A stretch of DNA of 64,000 nucleotides from Winogradskya humida (GTDB lineage: Bacteria > Actinomycetota > Actinomycetes > Mycobacteriales > Micromonosporaceae): positions 1 to 64,000 of the forward strand of contig NZ_BOMN01000031.1 in assembly GCF_016862215.1 (NCBI RefSeq). The letters are read 5' to 3'. Of this stretch, positions 43,929-52,397 are shown piece after piece (the first letter of the stretch is position 1; each line of letters begins with the position of its first letter). The notes beneath the pieces were generated by a model, which saw nothing but the letters and a program-made list of their open reading frames with translations, searched no databases and was not told the origin of the DNA. The position numbers and the translations under genes were made by a program.

Positions 43929-45533
43929 TCAGCCTTTATGCCACTTCTGATTGGTAGTCCCAGCACAGTCCCACAACTGCAACCGAGCCCCATCAGCAGC
44001 ATTCCAGTCCTTGATATCAACGCACTTGTTAGCAGCAACGTTGACCAGATCACCAGCCGAAGAAAGGACGAACTGCTGAGCCCCAGTGCCATTGCACGTG
44101 TAGAGCTGAACAGCCGCCCCACTAGCAACAGACCCAGCCGCAACATCCATGCACTTGCCGCCGGCCTGAAGAGTCCCGCCACTGAAGTTCCACTTCTGCG
44201 CGGCGGACGCGTTGCAAGTCCACATCTGCAACGGCGCGCTGTCGACGAAGCTGCCGTTGGGGACGTCGACGCATTTGCCGTTCCAGTCGTTGATGACCGG
44301 GACGCCGCTGCTGCTGGGGGGCGGGGTGGTGGGGCCGCCTGCGCCGAACGGGGTGAGGATGAGGCCGGCGGAGCGGGGGTCGCCGTCGTGGACCAGGGAT
44401 TCGAAGTTGGCGACGTCGTCGAAGGCGAAGGCGTAGGCCTTACCGTCGGCCATGTTCTGGTGGATGATTTTGGCGTACTGGTTGGTGGGGTTGTTCTGGT
44501 AGAACTGCGCGGCGTTGGTGCTCGGCTGGGTGTCGATGGTGCCGAGGGTGCCGCGGTTGAGTGCGGCGCAGAGGGTGCGCGAGATCGGTCCCACGACCTG
44601 GTCGTTGGGGGCGGGGAGGTCGCCGTCGCAGCCCCAGACCGATGCGGACGACGGCTTGTTGAACGAGGCGACCTGCTGGCCGGCGGAGTTGGTGAAGTTC
44701 ATGACGTTCCCTGAGGTACGCCCGAAGTATTTCGTGTTGGGCTGGTCGCCGAACGGCACGACAGTCAGGACTTTGCTGGTGTACGCGTTCCACGCCGACG
44801 TGATGTACGAGTCAAGGTAGTTGGCGCTGAGCAGTCCCGCCCCGGCGGCTTTTCCGGGTGCGAGTGCCCGCAGAACCGTCCCGTCCGAGCGGGTGTAGAC
44901 GGTGTTCGCCCATCCGGACTGTGCCTTGATCGCGTTGATGACGTTGGTTCGCCCGTTGTTGAGCAGTTCACCGGTTTTGGTGGTGACTCCGCTGGAGCCG
45001 GTGACCGTGACGGCGTGCGGTACCGCGAACATGTCGACCTGTGAGCTGTTGAGCCACAGTCCGGAGTCGTTGTAGGTGAACTCGCTCCAGTCGAACAGGA
45101 TGTTGTAGTTCGCGTCTCCGCTCGCCCATGGGGCGGGTTGTACGAGCCCGTCCGGGGTGAGGAAGAACTTGAGTTTCTCGCCGAGGGAGAAGTAGACGCG
45201 TCCAGAGAAGCCGCGCGGGAACTGGACTGTGGTGGTGCCTCCGTTGCCGGGTCCGCCGATTGCCACGTCCGGTGCGGGTACCGGGGGGTTTGATCCGGCC
45301 GGCCAGGGGGTGAAGGTGCCGCCCTGGTTGACGTACCCGAGCCGGCCGGTGTTCAGGTTGATGCCGATGACGTACACGTAGACGGCGTCGCCGCGGCCGG
45401 TGTTGTTGGTGACGGTGACCGGCAGGAGGGCGGGGCCGATCGCCTGGGCGGGGGATGAGAGGGCGGTGACGGCTGCTGGGATGGTCATCGCGAGGGCGGC
45501 GATGGCCTCCAAGAGCCTTCTTTTTGTACGCAC
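43929..45533 (-). CDS. secreted GH64 beta-1,3-glucanase with ricin-type lectin domain
   Basis: This 534-residue exported protein has a signal peptide (RTKRRLLEAIAALAMTIPAAVTALSSPAQA), a GH64 laminaripentaose-producing beta-1,3-glucanase domain (about 35-400; LLPVTVTNNTGRGDAVYVYVIG, FDWSEFTYND and the catalytic-region acids) and a C-terminal ricin B/CBM13 domain (about 410-534; repeats with KCVDV, QLWDC-like and QKW motifs). It should degrade fungal or algal beta-1,3-glucan. GTG at 45533 follows GAGGAG. A consensus promoter and LacI/CebR-type operator lie directly upstream. Confidence 0.93.
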   Translation of the reverse strand: MRTKRRLLEAIAALAMTIPAAVTALSSPAQAIGPALLPVTVTNNTGRGDAVYVYVIGINLNTGRLGYVNQGGTFTPWPAGSNPPVPAPDVAIGGPGNGGTTTVQFPRGFSGRVYFSLGEKLKFFLTPDGLVQPAPWASGDANYNILFDWSEFTYNDSGLWLNSSQVDMFAVPHAVTVTGSSGVTTKTGELLNNGRTNVINAIKAQSGWANTVYTRSDGTVLRALAPGKAAGAGLLSANYLDSYITSAWNAYTSKVLTVVPFGDQPNTKYFGRTSGNVMNFTNSAGQQVASFNKPSSASVWGCDGDLPAPNDQVVGPISRTLCAALNRGTLGTIDTQPSTNAAQFYQNNPTNQYAKIIHQNMADGKAYAFAFDDVANFESLVHDGDPRSAGLILTPFGAGGPTTPPPSSSGVPVINDWNGKCVDVPNGSFVDSAPLQMWTCNASAAQKWNFSGGTLQAGGKCMDVAAGSVASGAAVQLYTCNGTGAQQFVLSSAGDLVNVAANKCVDIKDWNAADGARLQLWDCAGTTNQKWHKG

Positions 45534-45568
45534 GGAGACTCCTCGGGGATGAGGGTGCGCGCAAGGGG

Positions 45569-45611
45569 GAGAGCGCTCTCACAGGATCGAACTGTTAAGA
45601 CTCCGTGTCAA
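45569..45611 (-). promoter_or_regulatory. promoter plus LacI/CebR-type operator for the glucanase gene
   Basis: On the minus strand TTGACA (45606-45611) is followed after exactly 17 bp by GATCCT (45583-45588). Right after it is GAGAGCGCTCTC (45569-45580), a perfect 12-bp palindrome of the GAGCGCTC type bound by LacI-family sugar repressors such as CebR. The operator covers the expected transcription start, so induction by glucan oligosaccharides is likely. Confidence 0.7.
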
Positions 45612-45688
45612 TAGACAAGAACTGATGTCTAGGCGGACCGGGTCAGGCGAGACCGGGCAGGGCGGGGTCGGACGAGCCGAGACTCGGG

Positions 45689-46552
45689 TCAGGCGGGGTC
45701 GGGTGCAGTGGGGTCGGGTGCGGCAGAGCCGCCACCAGCCAGGTCGCGGTAGGCGGGGCGCAGGACGTCGACCAGGGGAATCGCGCGGACCCGGATTGGC
45801 GGCGCGTCGAGGACCCGCAGCAGCAGCTCCGGGGGAGTCGTGGTCCGTGATGGACGCTCGCGCAGCCGGCCCAGCGACAACGCCGGGGAGTAGAAGTCGG
45901 TGAGCCGTGACTCCAGGGGCTCGTCGTCGACCGCGAGCGGGTCCACCACGTCCTCGGGCTCGGGCAGGCCGCGTAGCGCTGTCAGGACGCCGTCGCGGTC
46001 GCGGCCCCGCCAGGCCAGGACCAGGAACGGATCGTCGTCGAACGCCTCGGCCAGCACGTAGAACACCGCCGACGCGTGCTTGCACGGCACGCCCCAGTCG
46101 GGGCAGTTGCAGTGCATACCGAGGTCGGGCGGGAACAACGGCATGCCGTGGGCGTCGAACACGTCGACGATCTCGTGGGGCATGTCGCCGGCCAGCAACG
46201 CCGCGCGGAACAACGCCTGTGCGCCGAGGGCTTCGAGGAGCTGGGCCCACTGGTCGTCGTCGAAGGCGGGGATCGTGATGGTGACCTCGTACGGGTCCGG
46301 CCGCGAACCCTGGACCCGCCCGAACACCTGGCCCGGGGTCAGCTCGAAGTCGATGACCTGGCCCTTGCGCGCGTACGCCCGCCCGCGCCCGAGCCGTCCC
46401 GGCTGGCAGATGCTCTCGAGCAGGTCGACGAAGCGCCGCGACCACCACTGGGAGCCGATCTTGCCGCGCTGGGCCCGCACGGCGATGCCGCCGTCGATGC
46501 GGATCGGGCCGCTGCCACCCTCGAACCAGCGTCCGCCGGGGTCGACCGGCAT
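45689..46552 (-). CDS. SWIM zinc-finger protein
   Basis: This 287-residue protein carries a SWIM motif Cys148-x-Cys150-x6-Cys157-x-His159 in HCNCPDWGVPCKHASA. The N-terminal half has WWSRRFVDLLES and RGRAYARKGQV segments common to the actinobacterial SWIM proteins encoded beside SNF2 ATPases. It is 36 bp downstream of the SNF2-like gene on the same strand, strongly suggesting a functional pair acting on DNA. The C-terminus is Pro/Asp/Ala-rich. Confidence 0.9.
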   Translation of the reverse strand: MPVDPGGRWFEGGSGPIRIDGGIAVRAQRGKIGSQWWSRRFVDLLESICQPGRLGRGRAYARKGQVIDFELTPGQVFGRVQGSRPDPYEVTITIPAFDDDQWAQLLEALGAQALFRAALLAGDMPHEIVDVFDAHGMPLFPPDLGMHCNCPDWGVPCKHASAVFYVLAEAFDDDPFLVLAWRGRDRDGVLTALRGLPEPEDVVDPLAVDDEPLESRLTDFYSPALSLGRLRERPSRTTTPPELLLRVLDAPPIRVRAIPLVDVLRPAYRDLAGGGSAAPDPTAPDPA

Positions 46553-46553
46553 G

Positions 46554-46611
46554 TCAGCGCACCGCCGCGGTGTCGAAGGAGGCCGGCATCAGCGCACCGC
46601 CGCGGTGTCGA
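46554..46611. repeat. 23-bp duplication over the SNF2 gene stop codon
   Basis: TCAGCGCACCGCCGCGGTGT plus CGA occurs at 46554-46576 and 46589-46611 (period 35). The second holds the last codons and stop of the SNF2 gene; the first forms an 11-codon frame, starting ATG on the SNF2 stop, that repeats the ending DTAAVR and its stop just before the SWIM gene. Confidence 0.88.
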
Positions 46612-49591
46612 GGGAGAACAGTTCGCGGAGCTGGTCGGTGTTGAGCTCGGAGACCCAGTCCTCGCCCGTGCCGACCACGGAGGAGGCGAGCGCCTTCTTG
46701 CGCTCGATCATGGCGTCGATCTTCTCCTCCAGGGTGCCGGTGCAGATGAACTTGCGGACCTGGACGTTGCGCGACTGCCCGATCCGGAACGCGCGGTCGG
46801 TGGCCTGGTCCTCGACGGCGGGGTTCCACCAGCGGTCGTAGTGGATGACGTGGTTGGCGGCGGTCAGGTTGAGACCCGTACCCGCGGCTTTCAGCGACAG
46901 GAGGAACAGCATCGGCTCGGGATCGTTCTGGAACCGGTCGACCAGCTCGTCGCGCCTGGCCTTCGAGAGCCCGCCGTGCAGCCACAGCACCGGCCGGTCG
47001 AGCTGCGCGGCCAGGTACGGCTGGAGCATCGAGCCGAACTCCGAATACTGCGTGAAGATCAGCGCCTTGTCGCCGTCCTCGATGATCTCCTGCGCCAGCT
47101 CCTCGAGCCGGTCGAGCTTGCCCGAGCGCCCCGGCAGCCGGGAGCCGTCCTTGAGCAGGTGTGCGGGGTGGTTGCAGACCTGTTTGAGCTTGGTCATCGC
47201 GGCGATCACGTTGCCGCGCCGCTGGATACCCTCGCTGCCCTCGATCACCGAGAGCATGTCCTCGACCACCGCCTGGTAGAGCGTGGCCTGCTCCGCGGTC
47301 AGCCGGCACCACGCCTTCATCTCGTTCTTCTCCGGCAGATCCGAGATGATCGACTTGTCGGTTTTGAGGCGGCGTAACACGAACGGGCCCGTCGCTCGCT
47401 TGAGTGCTGCGGTCGCGTCGGCGTCACCGCGTACCTCAATGGGCTCCTGGAATCTTTTCCGGAACCGTTTCGCGGAGCCGAGCAGGCCCGGGTTGGCGAA
47501 CTCCATGATGGACCACAGTTCGGCGAGGTGGTTCTCGACGGGCGTACCCGTCAGAGCGAGCCTGGTCCGCGCCGGGATGGACCGGACCGCCTGGGCCTGG
47601 CGGGTCCCGCTGTTCTTGATCGCCTGTGCCTCGTCGCAGACGACGCGTCCCCATTGGACCTCGCGGAGAGTGCCCAGATCGCGAAGCGCGGTGCCGTAGG
47701 TCGTGACAACCACATCGGACTGTTCCAGCAGCTCCCGGAACTCCGCGTCCCGCTTGCGGGTGCCGCCGTGATGCACCTCGACCCGCAGCGAGGGCGCGAA
47801 ACGTGCGGCTTCCTTCTGCCAGTTGCTGACCAGCGACATCGGGCAGATGAGCAGCGTCGGGCCCGGCTTGCCGCCGTTGTCGCGCTCGGTGAGCAGCAGT
47901 GACAGGGTCTGCGCGGTTTTGCCGAGGCCCATGTCGTCGGCGAGCACCCCGCCGAGCCCCAGCTGCGTGAGGAAGTGCAGCCAGGACAGACCCCTTTCCT
48001 GGTACGGCCGGAGCACCCCCCGGAAGCCGCTGGGCGTGGCCAGGGGCGCCAGCCGTTGCTCAGCGTCACCGGAGAGCAGGTCACCGAGCAGCCCCTCCGC
48101 GTCCACCTCGACGAGCGGGAGGTCCTCCTCGCCCCCGTCAACCACCTGCTGCAGCACTTCACCGGCGGTCAGCTCGCCCTCGCGCCGCCGGGACACCGCC
48201 TTGAGCGCCGCCTCGAGCTGCCGGTCGTCCAGCTCGACCCACTGCCCCCGCACCCGGACCAGCGGCACCTTGAGCCGCGCCAGCTCGGCCAGCTCCTCGG
48301 GGGTGACCGTGCTCTCGCCGATCACCAGGTCGATGCGGAACGAGACCAGCTCGTCGAGGCCGAACCCGGAGCTGGCGGCGGCCTTGCCGGACGGCGTGGT
48401 GCTCTTGCTTCGGGTCGTCAGCTTCAGCCCGACGGCTTTGCGCCCGGCCCAGGTCGGCAGCTGGACCCCGAAGCCCGCGGCCTGAAGCAACGGCGCCGCC
48501 TGACGCAGGAATTCGTGCGCCTCGGCGGTGCTCAGCTCCATCGCGCTGGGCTGGGCCTCGAGCAGGGCGGCGTGCATCGCGGGGAAGAGACGCACGGCGC
48601 GGCCGAGCCCGGCCAGCAGCGTCTCGTCGGCGCGAGCGGTCAGCCCCGGCATGCGCTCGCCGGTCCACAGGTCGTCGGCGGGCAGGTAGAGGCTGGGATC
48701 CTCGGCGGACTGCAGGGCGAAATCGAGTCCCCACTCGTCCTCGCCCTCCTCCGGCTCGACCAGGCGGAAGCTGACCCGGATCGGCGCGTTCGCCTCGTGC
48801 GCGGCCCGTAGCCAGGCTTCGAGCGGCCTGGTCAGCTCGGCGATGTCGGCCGGCCGTGCGCCCGGCAGGGTGGGGTCGGCGGCGGTCAGCGAGGAGACCC
48901 AGCGGTCGCCGAAGTCCGCTTTCGGCCCGGGGCGTACGCCCAGAAGTAGCCGTTCGGGAAGAAGTTGCCGTGCTGCGGAGTCGGTCACGGCGTCGAGCGC
49001 CCCCCGCAGGGTCACCGCCGCCGTCCCGCCGGCCGCCCGGCACACCGGGGGCATCGCGACGGCGAAGTCCCGGAACGCGGCGCCGTCCGGCCCGGTCAGC
49101 ACCGGGCGCCAGCGGCCGGTCGGCACCCCGGCCTCGATGACGAGCTGTGGCAGCATCCGGCCGCGACGGGCCAGGTCGAAGCCCCACCCGGCGAGCAGCG
49201 AGAGGTATCGCAGGGATGCGCCCGGCGTCCAGGGGCCGTCGGGGTCAGCGGGCTCGGCGAGGGCCGCCAGCGCGGGAAGTGCCTGGTCGCCCGGGATCAG
49301 TAGGACCGGTGTGTCCCAGAGGCCGAGCTTCACGCCCCGTTTCGCGGCCTCGAGTCCGGTTTCGGGAGACGGCAAGGGCCCGGAACCGGTGCCCGGGAGC
49401 TGGAGCGTCAGCAGATCGTGATCGGCGTCATGCGGAACGGCGTCGGTGAGTGCCGCTGCCAGCCCGTCCGCCGACACCGCGAAGGGATGCGGGCGCCGCT
49501 TTGCCCGCGCGGACGTGCCCCGGGGGAGGTCAGGGTCCTCCGCCCAGAGGACCAGCTGCCCCGCCGTCCACCCACCCTGCACGACCAGCAC
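46589..49591 (-). CDS. SNF2-family DEAD/DEAH-box helicase-like ATPase
   Basis: This 1000-residue protein has a long N-terminal region (about 1-530, including a bacterial SNF2-associated domain) and a Swi2/Snf2 motor: DDMGLGKT (Walker A), CDEAQAIKN (Walker B), LTGTPVENHLAELWSIMEF (motif III area) and a C-terminal helicase half with FTQYSEFG, LHGGLSKARRDEL and RAFRIGQSRNVQV. Bacterial members act in RNA polymerase recycling, repair or defence; the role here is unknown. GTG at 49591 follows GGAG at 5 nt. It is followed by the SWIM gene and divergent from mqnC. Confidence 0.92.
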   Translation of the reverse strand: MLVVQGGWTAGQLVLWAEDPDLPRGTSARAKRRPHPFAVSADGLAAALTDAVPHDADHDLLTLQLPGTGSGPLPSPETGLEAAKRGVKLGLWDTPVLLIPGDQALPALAALAEPADPDGPWTPGASLRYLSLLAGWGFDLARRGRMLPQLVIEAGVPTGRWRPVLTGPDGAAFRDFAVAMPPVCRAAGGTAAVTLRGALDAVTDSAARQLLPERLLLGVRPGPKADFGDRWVSSLTAADPTLPGARPADIAELTRPLEAWLRAAHEANAPIRVSFRLVEPEEGEDEWGLDFALQSAEDPSLYLPADDLWTGERMPGLTARADETLLAGLGRAVRLFPAMHAALLEAQPSAMELSTAEAHEFLRQAAPLLQAAGFGVQLPTWAGRKAVGLKLTTRSKSTTPSGKAAASSGFGLDELVSFRIDLVIGESTVTPEELAELARLKVPLVRVRGQWVELDDRQLEAALKAVSRRREGELTAGEVLQQVVDGGEEDLPLVEVDAEGLLGDLLSGDAEQRLAPLATPSGFRGVLRPYQERGLSWLHFLTQLGLGGVLADDMGLGKTAQTLSLLLTERDNGGKPGPTLLICPMSLVSNWQKEAARFAPSLRVEVHHGGTRKRDAEFRELLEQSDVVVTTYGTALRDLGTLREVQWGRVVCDEAQAIKNSGTRQAQAVRSIPARTRLALTGTPVENHLAELWSIMEFANPGLLGSAKRFRKRFQEPIEVRGDADATAALKRATGPFVLRRLKTDKSIISDLPEKNEMKAWCRLTAEQATLYQAVVEDMLSVIEGSEGIQRRGNVIAAMTKLKQVCNHPAHLLKDGSRLPGRSGKLDRLEELAQEIIEDGDKALIFTQYSEFGSMLQPYLAAQLDRPVLWLHGGLSKARRDELVDRFQNDPEPMLFLLSLKAAGTGLNLTAANHVIHYDRWWNPAVEDQATDRAFRIGQSRNVQVRKFICTGTLEEKIDAMIERKKALASSVVGTGEDWVSELNTDQLRELFSLDTAAVR

Positions 49592-49664
49592 TGCGACTCC
49601 GATCCCATCCGCCCCGTCGAGATTAACGACCCGGTGCGGCTACGGCGGTCAGTGACCCTCGCCG

Positions 49665-49694
49665 CTGACTCGCCGACCGGATCGGACGTAGTCT
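49665..49694 (+). promoter_or_regulatory. candidate leaderless promoter of mqnC
   Basis: CTGACT (49665-49670) and TAGTCT (49689-49694) are spaced by 18 bp, with the GTG of mqnC 7 nt downstream of the -10 element, so the message would begin at or next to the start codon. Confidence 0.42.
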
Positions 49695-49701
49695 TCAGGA
49701 C

Positions 49702-50937
49702 GTGACGGTGAACGCGGAGATCGACAGCATCCTGCAGCGTGCGGCCGACGGCGGGCGGATCACGCCCGAGGAGGCACTGCTGCTCTACACCGACGCGCCC
49801 TTCCACGGCCTCGGTGAGGCAGCGGACGCGGTGCGCCGCCGGCGTTATCCCGACGGCATCGTCACCTACCTCATCGATCGCAACATCAACTACACGAACG
49901 TGTGCGTCACGGCGTGCAAGTTCTGTGCGTTCTACCGGGCGCCGAAGCACCAGGAGGGCTGGTCGCACCCGATGGAGGAGATCCTCCACCGCTGCGGCGA
50001 GGCCGTCGACCTCGGTGCCACCCAGGTCATGCTCCAGGGCGGGCACCACCCCGACTACGGCGTCGAGTACTACGAGACCCTGTTCTCGTCGGTCAAGCAG
50101 GCCTACCCGCAGCTGGTCATCCACTCGATCGGGCCCAGCGAGATCCTGCACATGGCCAAGGTCTCGGGCGTCTCGATCGAGGACGCGATCCTCCGGATCA
50201 AGGCGGCGGGTCTCGCCTCGATCGCGGGCGCCGGCGCGGAGATGCTCCCCGACCGCCCGCGCAAGGCGATCGCGCCGCTCAAGGAGTCCGGAGCGCGCTG
50301 GCTCGAGGTCATGGCCATCGCCCACCGCAACGGCCTGAGCAGCACGGCCACGATGATGATGGGCACCGGCGAGACCAACACCGAGCGCATCGAGCACATC
50401 CGCATGATCCGCGACGTGCAGGACCTGGCCGTGGCGAACGGCTACGTCGACTCCGCGGTCGAGGCGGCGGACGGCCCCGGTGGCTTCCGGTCGTTCATCC
50501 CCTGGACCTACCAGCCGGAGAACAACCACCTCAAGGGCCGCACCCAGGCGACCCGGATCGAATACCTGCGCTTCGTCGCGGTCTCGCGGCTCTTCTTCGA
50601 CAACGTCGCCCACCTGCAGTCCTCGTGGCTGACCACGGGCAAGGACGTCGGCCAGCTGTCACTGCACATGGGCGTGGACGACCTCGGCTCGATCATGCTG
50701 GAGGAGAACGTCATCTCCTCCGCCGGCGCCCGGCACCGCTCCAACCTGATGGAGCTGATCTCGATGATCCGCACGGCGGGCCGCACCCCGGCGCAGCGTG
50801 ACACCCTCTACAGCCACCTCACGGTGCACGAGAACCCCGCGGACGACCCGACGGACGAGCGCGTGACATCGCACTTCTCCTCGATCGCGATGCCCGGCGG
50901 CGGCCGCAAGAACCTCCCGCTCGTCGAGGCCTCGTAG
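49702..50937 (+). CDS. mqnC: cyclic dehypoxanthine futalosine synthase MqnC
   Basis: This 411-residue radical SAM enzyme cyclises dehypoxanthine futalosine in menaquinone synthesis. The cluster cysteines are Cys68, Cys72 and Cys75 (CVTACKFC) followed by AFYRAPKHQEGW; MLQGGHHPD, GAGAEML and FRSFIPWTYQPENN are MqnC signatures that separate it from MqnE. GTG at 49702 follows a candidate leaderless promoter. MqnD, the next enzyme, is not in the window. Confidence 0.95.
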   Translation: MTVNAEIDSILQRAADGGRITPEEALLLYTDAPFHGLGEAADAVRRRRYPDGIVTYLIDRNINYTNVCVTACKFCAFYRAPKHQEGWSHPMEEILHRCGEAVDLGATQVMLQGGHHPDYGVEYYETLFSSVKQAYPQLVIHSIGPSEILHMAKVSGVSIEDAILRIKAAGLASIAGAGAEMLPDRPRKAIAPLKESGARWLEVMAIAHRNGLSSTATMMMGTGETNTERIEHIRMIRDVQDLAVANGYVDSAVEAADGPGGFRSFIPWTYQPENNHLKGRTQATRIEYLRFVAVSRLFFDNVAHLQSSWLTTGKDVGQLSLHMGVDDLGSIMLEENVISSAGARHRSNLMELISMIRTAGRTPAQRDTLYSHLTVHENPADDPTDERVTSHFSSIAMPGGGRKNLPLVEAS

Positions 50938-51246
50938 CCACCTGTTCGGGGGGTTGACTCGACCGTACGACCGTCCGGCTCGGCCGATCGGCCAGGTTCT
51001 CGTGGGCCTGCCGAACAGGGGTGGATTGCTCCTCGGTAACGAGGGGTGTTTGGCTCTGGTACAGCGCGTTCTCGCTGGTTACGTTGCCCTGGTAACAAGC
51101 AAGAATGAAGCGTCGCCGAGGCATCTGACCGCCGGCGGGGTGGGTGCGGACCCGACCGATGGCGGTCGTATATATAACGCGTAAGGATCGGGCGGGATGG
51201 GTCACCATCCCGCCCGTTCTGTGTCCGGGTGGGGCAAACTCGTGGT
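50938..51246. other. gene-free region between mqnC and menG
   Basis: About 310 bp hold a CCTCG/CGAGG mini-hairpin near 51033-51046, a run TATATATAA near 51170 that is rare at this GC content, and a strong hairpin at 51190-51215. A minus-strand frame starting ATG 51124 runs deep into mqnC and has poor codon bias, so I do not call it. A small RNA ending at the hairpin is possible; no known RNA family, tRNA or riboswitch is recognised. Confidence 0.5.
51190..51215 (+). terminator. strong hairpin upstream of menG
   Basis: GGGCGGGATGG and CCATCCCGCCC form an 11-bp perfect stem with a GTCA tetraloop, followed by GTTCTGTGT. It could end the mqnC transcript or a small RNA, or sit in the menG leader. 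Confidence 0.6.
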
Positions 51247-51942
51247 GTGACGCGCGCAGACCTGGACAAGCAGCCGCATGAGGTCGCCGAGATGTTCGAC
51301 GGCGTGGCCCAGCGGTACGACCTCACCAACACGGTGCTCTCCTTCGGGCAGGACCGTGGCTGGCGGCGGGCGACCCGGGCGGCGCTGGCCCTGCGGCCGG
51401 GCGAGCGGGTTCTCGACGTCGGCGCCGGCACCGGGGTGTCTACCGAGGAGCTGGAACGCTCCGGGGCGTATGCGGTGGGTGCGGATCTGTCCACCGGGAT
51501 GCTGCGGGCCGGGCGGGGCAGTGGGCGCAAGGTGCCGCTGGTCGCCGGGGACGCGCTCAAGCTGCCCTTCGCCGACGACACGTTCGACGCTGTCACGATC
51601 TCCTTCGCCCTGCGCAACGTCGTCGACACCGGGGCTGCTCTGCGCGAGCTGGCCCGGGTGACCAGGTCGGGCGGGCGCATGGTGGTGTGCGAGTTCAGCA
51701 GCCCCACCAATGCGGCGTTCCGCACGGTCTACCTGTCGTATCTGATGCGGAACCTGCCGTCGGTCGCGCGTGCGGTGTCGAGCAACCCCGATGCGTACGT
51801 CTATCTCGCGGAATCCATTCGTGCCTGGCCCGACCAGGAGGCACTGGCCGCTCGCATTCAGGAGTCGGGCGCCTGGGGGCGGGTTGCGTGGCGCAATCTG
51901 ACCGGTGGGGTTGTCGCCCTGCACCGCGCCACAAAGAACTAA
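51247..51942 (+). CDS. menG: demethylmenaquinone methyltransferase
   Basis: This 231-residue SAM-dependent methyltransferase of the UbiE/MenG family performs the last methylation of menaquinone. The N-terminus [22 protein letters not shown], the SAM-binding VLDVGAGTG and the [24 protein letters not shown] motif are diagnostic. GTG at 51247 gives the family start [10 protein letters not shown]. With mqnC upstream and nuo downstream it closes the menaquinone set in this window. Confidence 0.95.
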   Translation: MTRADLDKQPHEVAEMFDGVAQRYDLTNTVLSFGQDRGWRRATRAALALRPGERVLDVGAGTGVSTEELERSGAYAVGADLSTGMLRAGRGSGRKVPLVAGDALKLPFADDTFDAVTISFALRNVVDTGAALRELARVTRSGGRMVVCEFSSPTNAAFRTVYLSYLMRNLPSVARAVSSNPDAYVYLAESIRAWPDQEALAARIQESGAWGRVAWRNLTGGVVALHRATKN

Positions 51943-51962
51943 AAACGGCTTTTAGCCCGTTT
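51943..51962 (+). terminator. hairpin after menG
   Basis: AAACGGC and GCCCGTTT pair (one bulge) around TTTTA immediately after the menG stop. A short, moderately stable terminator. Confidence 0.4.
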
Positions 51963-51991
51963 CGTGGGCCTGTCGGGTGTTAGCTCGGTGT

Positions 51992-52285
51992 ATGACGACT
52001 ATCGACCTGACCGTCGACGATGCGGATATCGACGTCCCGATCGACGATCGTGACGAGGGCGAGCGCAAGGCTCTGAAGCTGGCGGACGCGCTCCGTACCG
52101 TTGCGGTGAGTAATCCCGCGTATGCGCAAATGCTCCTGGATGAGCTCGTGGAGTCGCTGGATGAGGTCCTGGAGGGCCGATTCCGCGACTATGTCGACGC
52201 CGTCCGGCGCGAGTGCGAGGACGTCCCGTTATCCACGGAGAGTGATCCTCGCATTGCGGGCATTTCATCAGCACGAAACAGTTAG
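51992..52285 (+). CDS. small acidic protein of unknown function
   Basis: The 97-residue product starts MTTIDLTVDDADIDVPIDDRD, is strongly acidic and mostly helical after residue 28 (ERKALKLADALRTVAVSNPAYAQMLLDEL). No family is recognised. ATG at 51992 is chosen; an upstream in-frame ATG (51977) is less likely because a TAGCTC -10-like hexamer lies between them. It lies between menG and the reductase gene. The stop codon is inside a palindrome (52281-52296). Confidence 0.65.
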   Translation: MTTIDLTVDDADIDVPIDDRDEGERKALKLADALRTVAVSNPAYAQMLLDELVESLDEVLEGRFRDYVDAVRRECEDVPLSTESDPRIAGISSARNS

Positions 52286-52296
52286 GGTTCCCTAAC
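52281..52296. promoter_or_regulatory. 16-bp inverted repeat upstream of the reductase gene
   Basis: GTTAGGG-TT-CCCTAAC overlaps the stop of the small acidic gene and lies 102 bp before the reductase GTG. It may be an operator. It does not match the IdeR iron box I would expect (TTAGGTTAGGCTAACCTAA). Confidence 0.4.
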
Positions 52297-52369
52297 CCTG
52301 ATCCGTCTCGATGCCGGTCTTAGACTCCGAACCGGACCAGCTTGTGAACTGTTTCACTAGCGAAAGTCT

Positions 52370-52382
52370 CACTGGTCCAGTG
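52370..52382. promoter_or_regulatory. 13-bp palindrome next to the reductase ribosome site
   Basis: CACTGG-T-CCAGTG lies 6 bp before the GGAGG that precedes the reductase gene, suitable for a repressor or a small leader hairpin. Confidence 0.35.
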
Positions 52383-52397
52383 AAGCGGAGGTGTGCC

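Noticed and set aside
50819..51124. Minus-strand small protein starting MPRRRFILACYQG
   Set aside because: It overlaps 118 bp of mqnC and has weak third-position GC bias; kept only as a note in the intergenic entry.
52281..52296. IdeR/DmdR iron box
   Set aside because: GTTAGGGTTCCCTAAC has similar half-sites but the wrong spacing and length.
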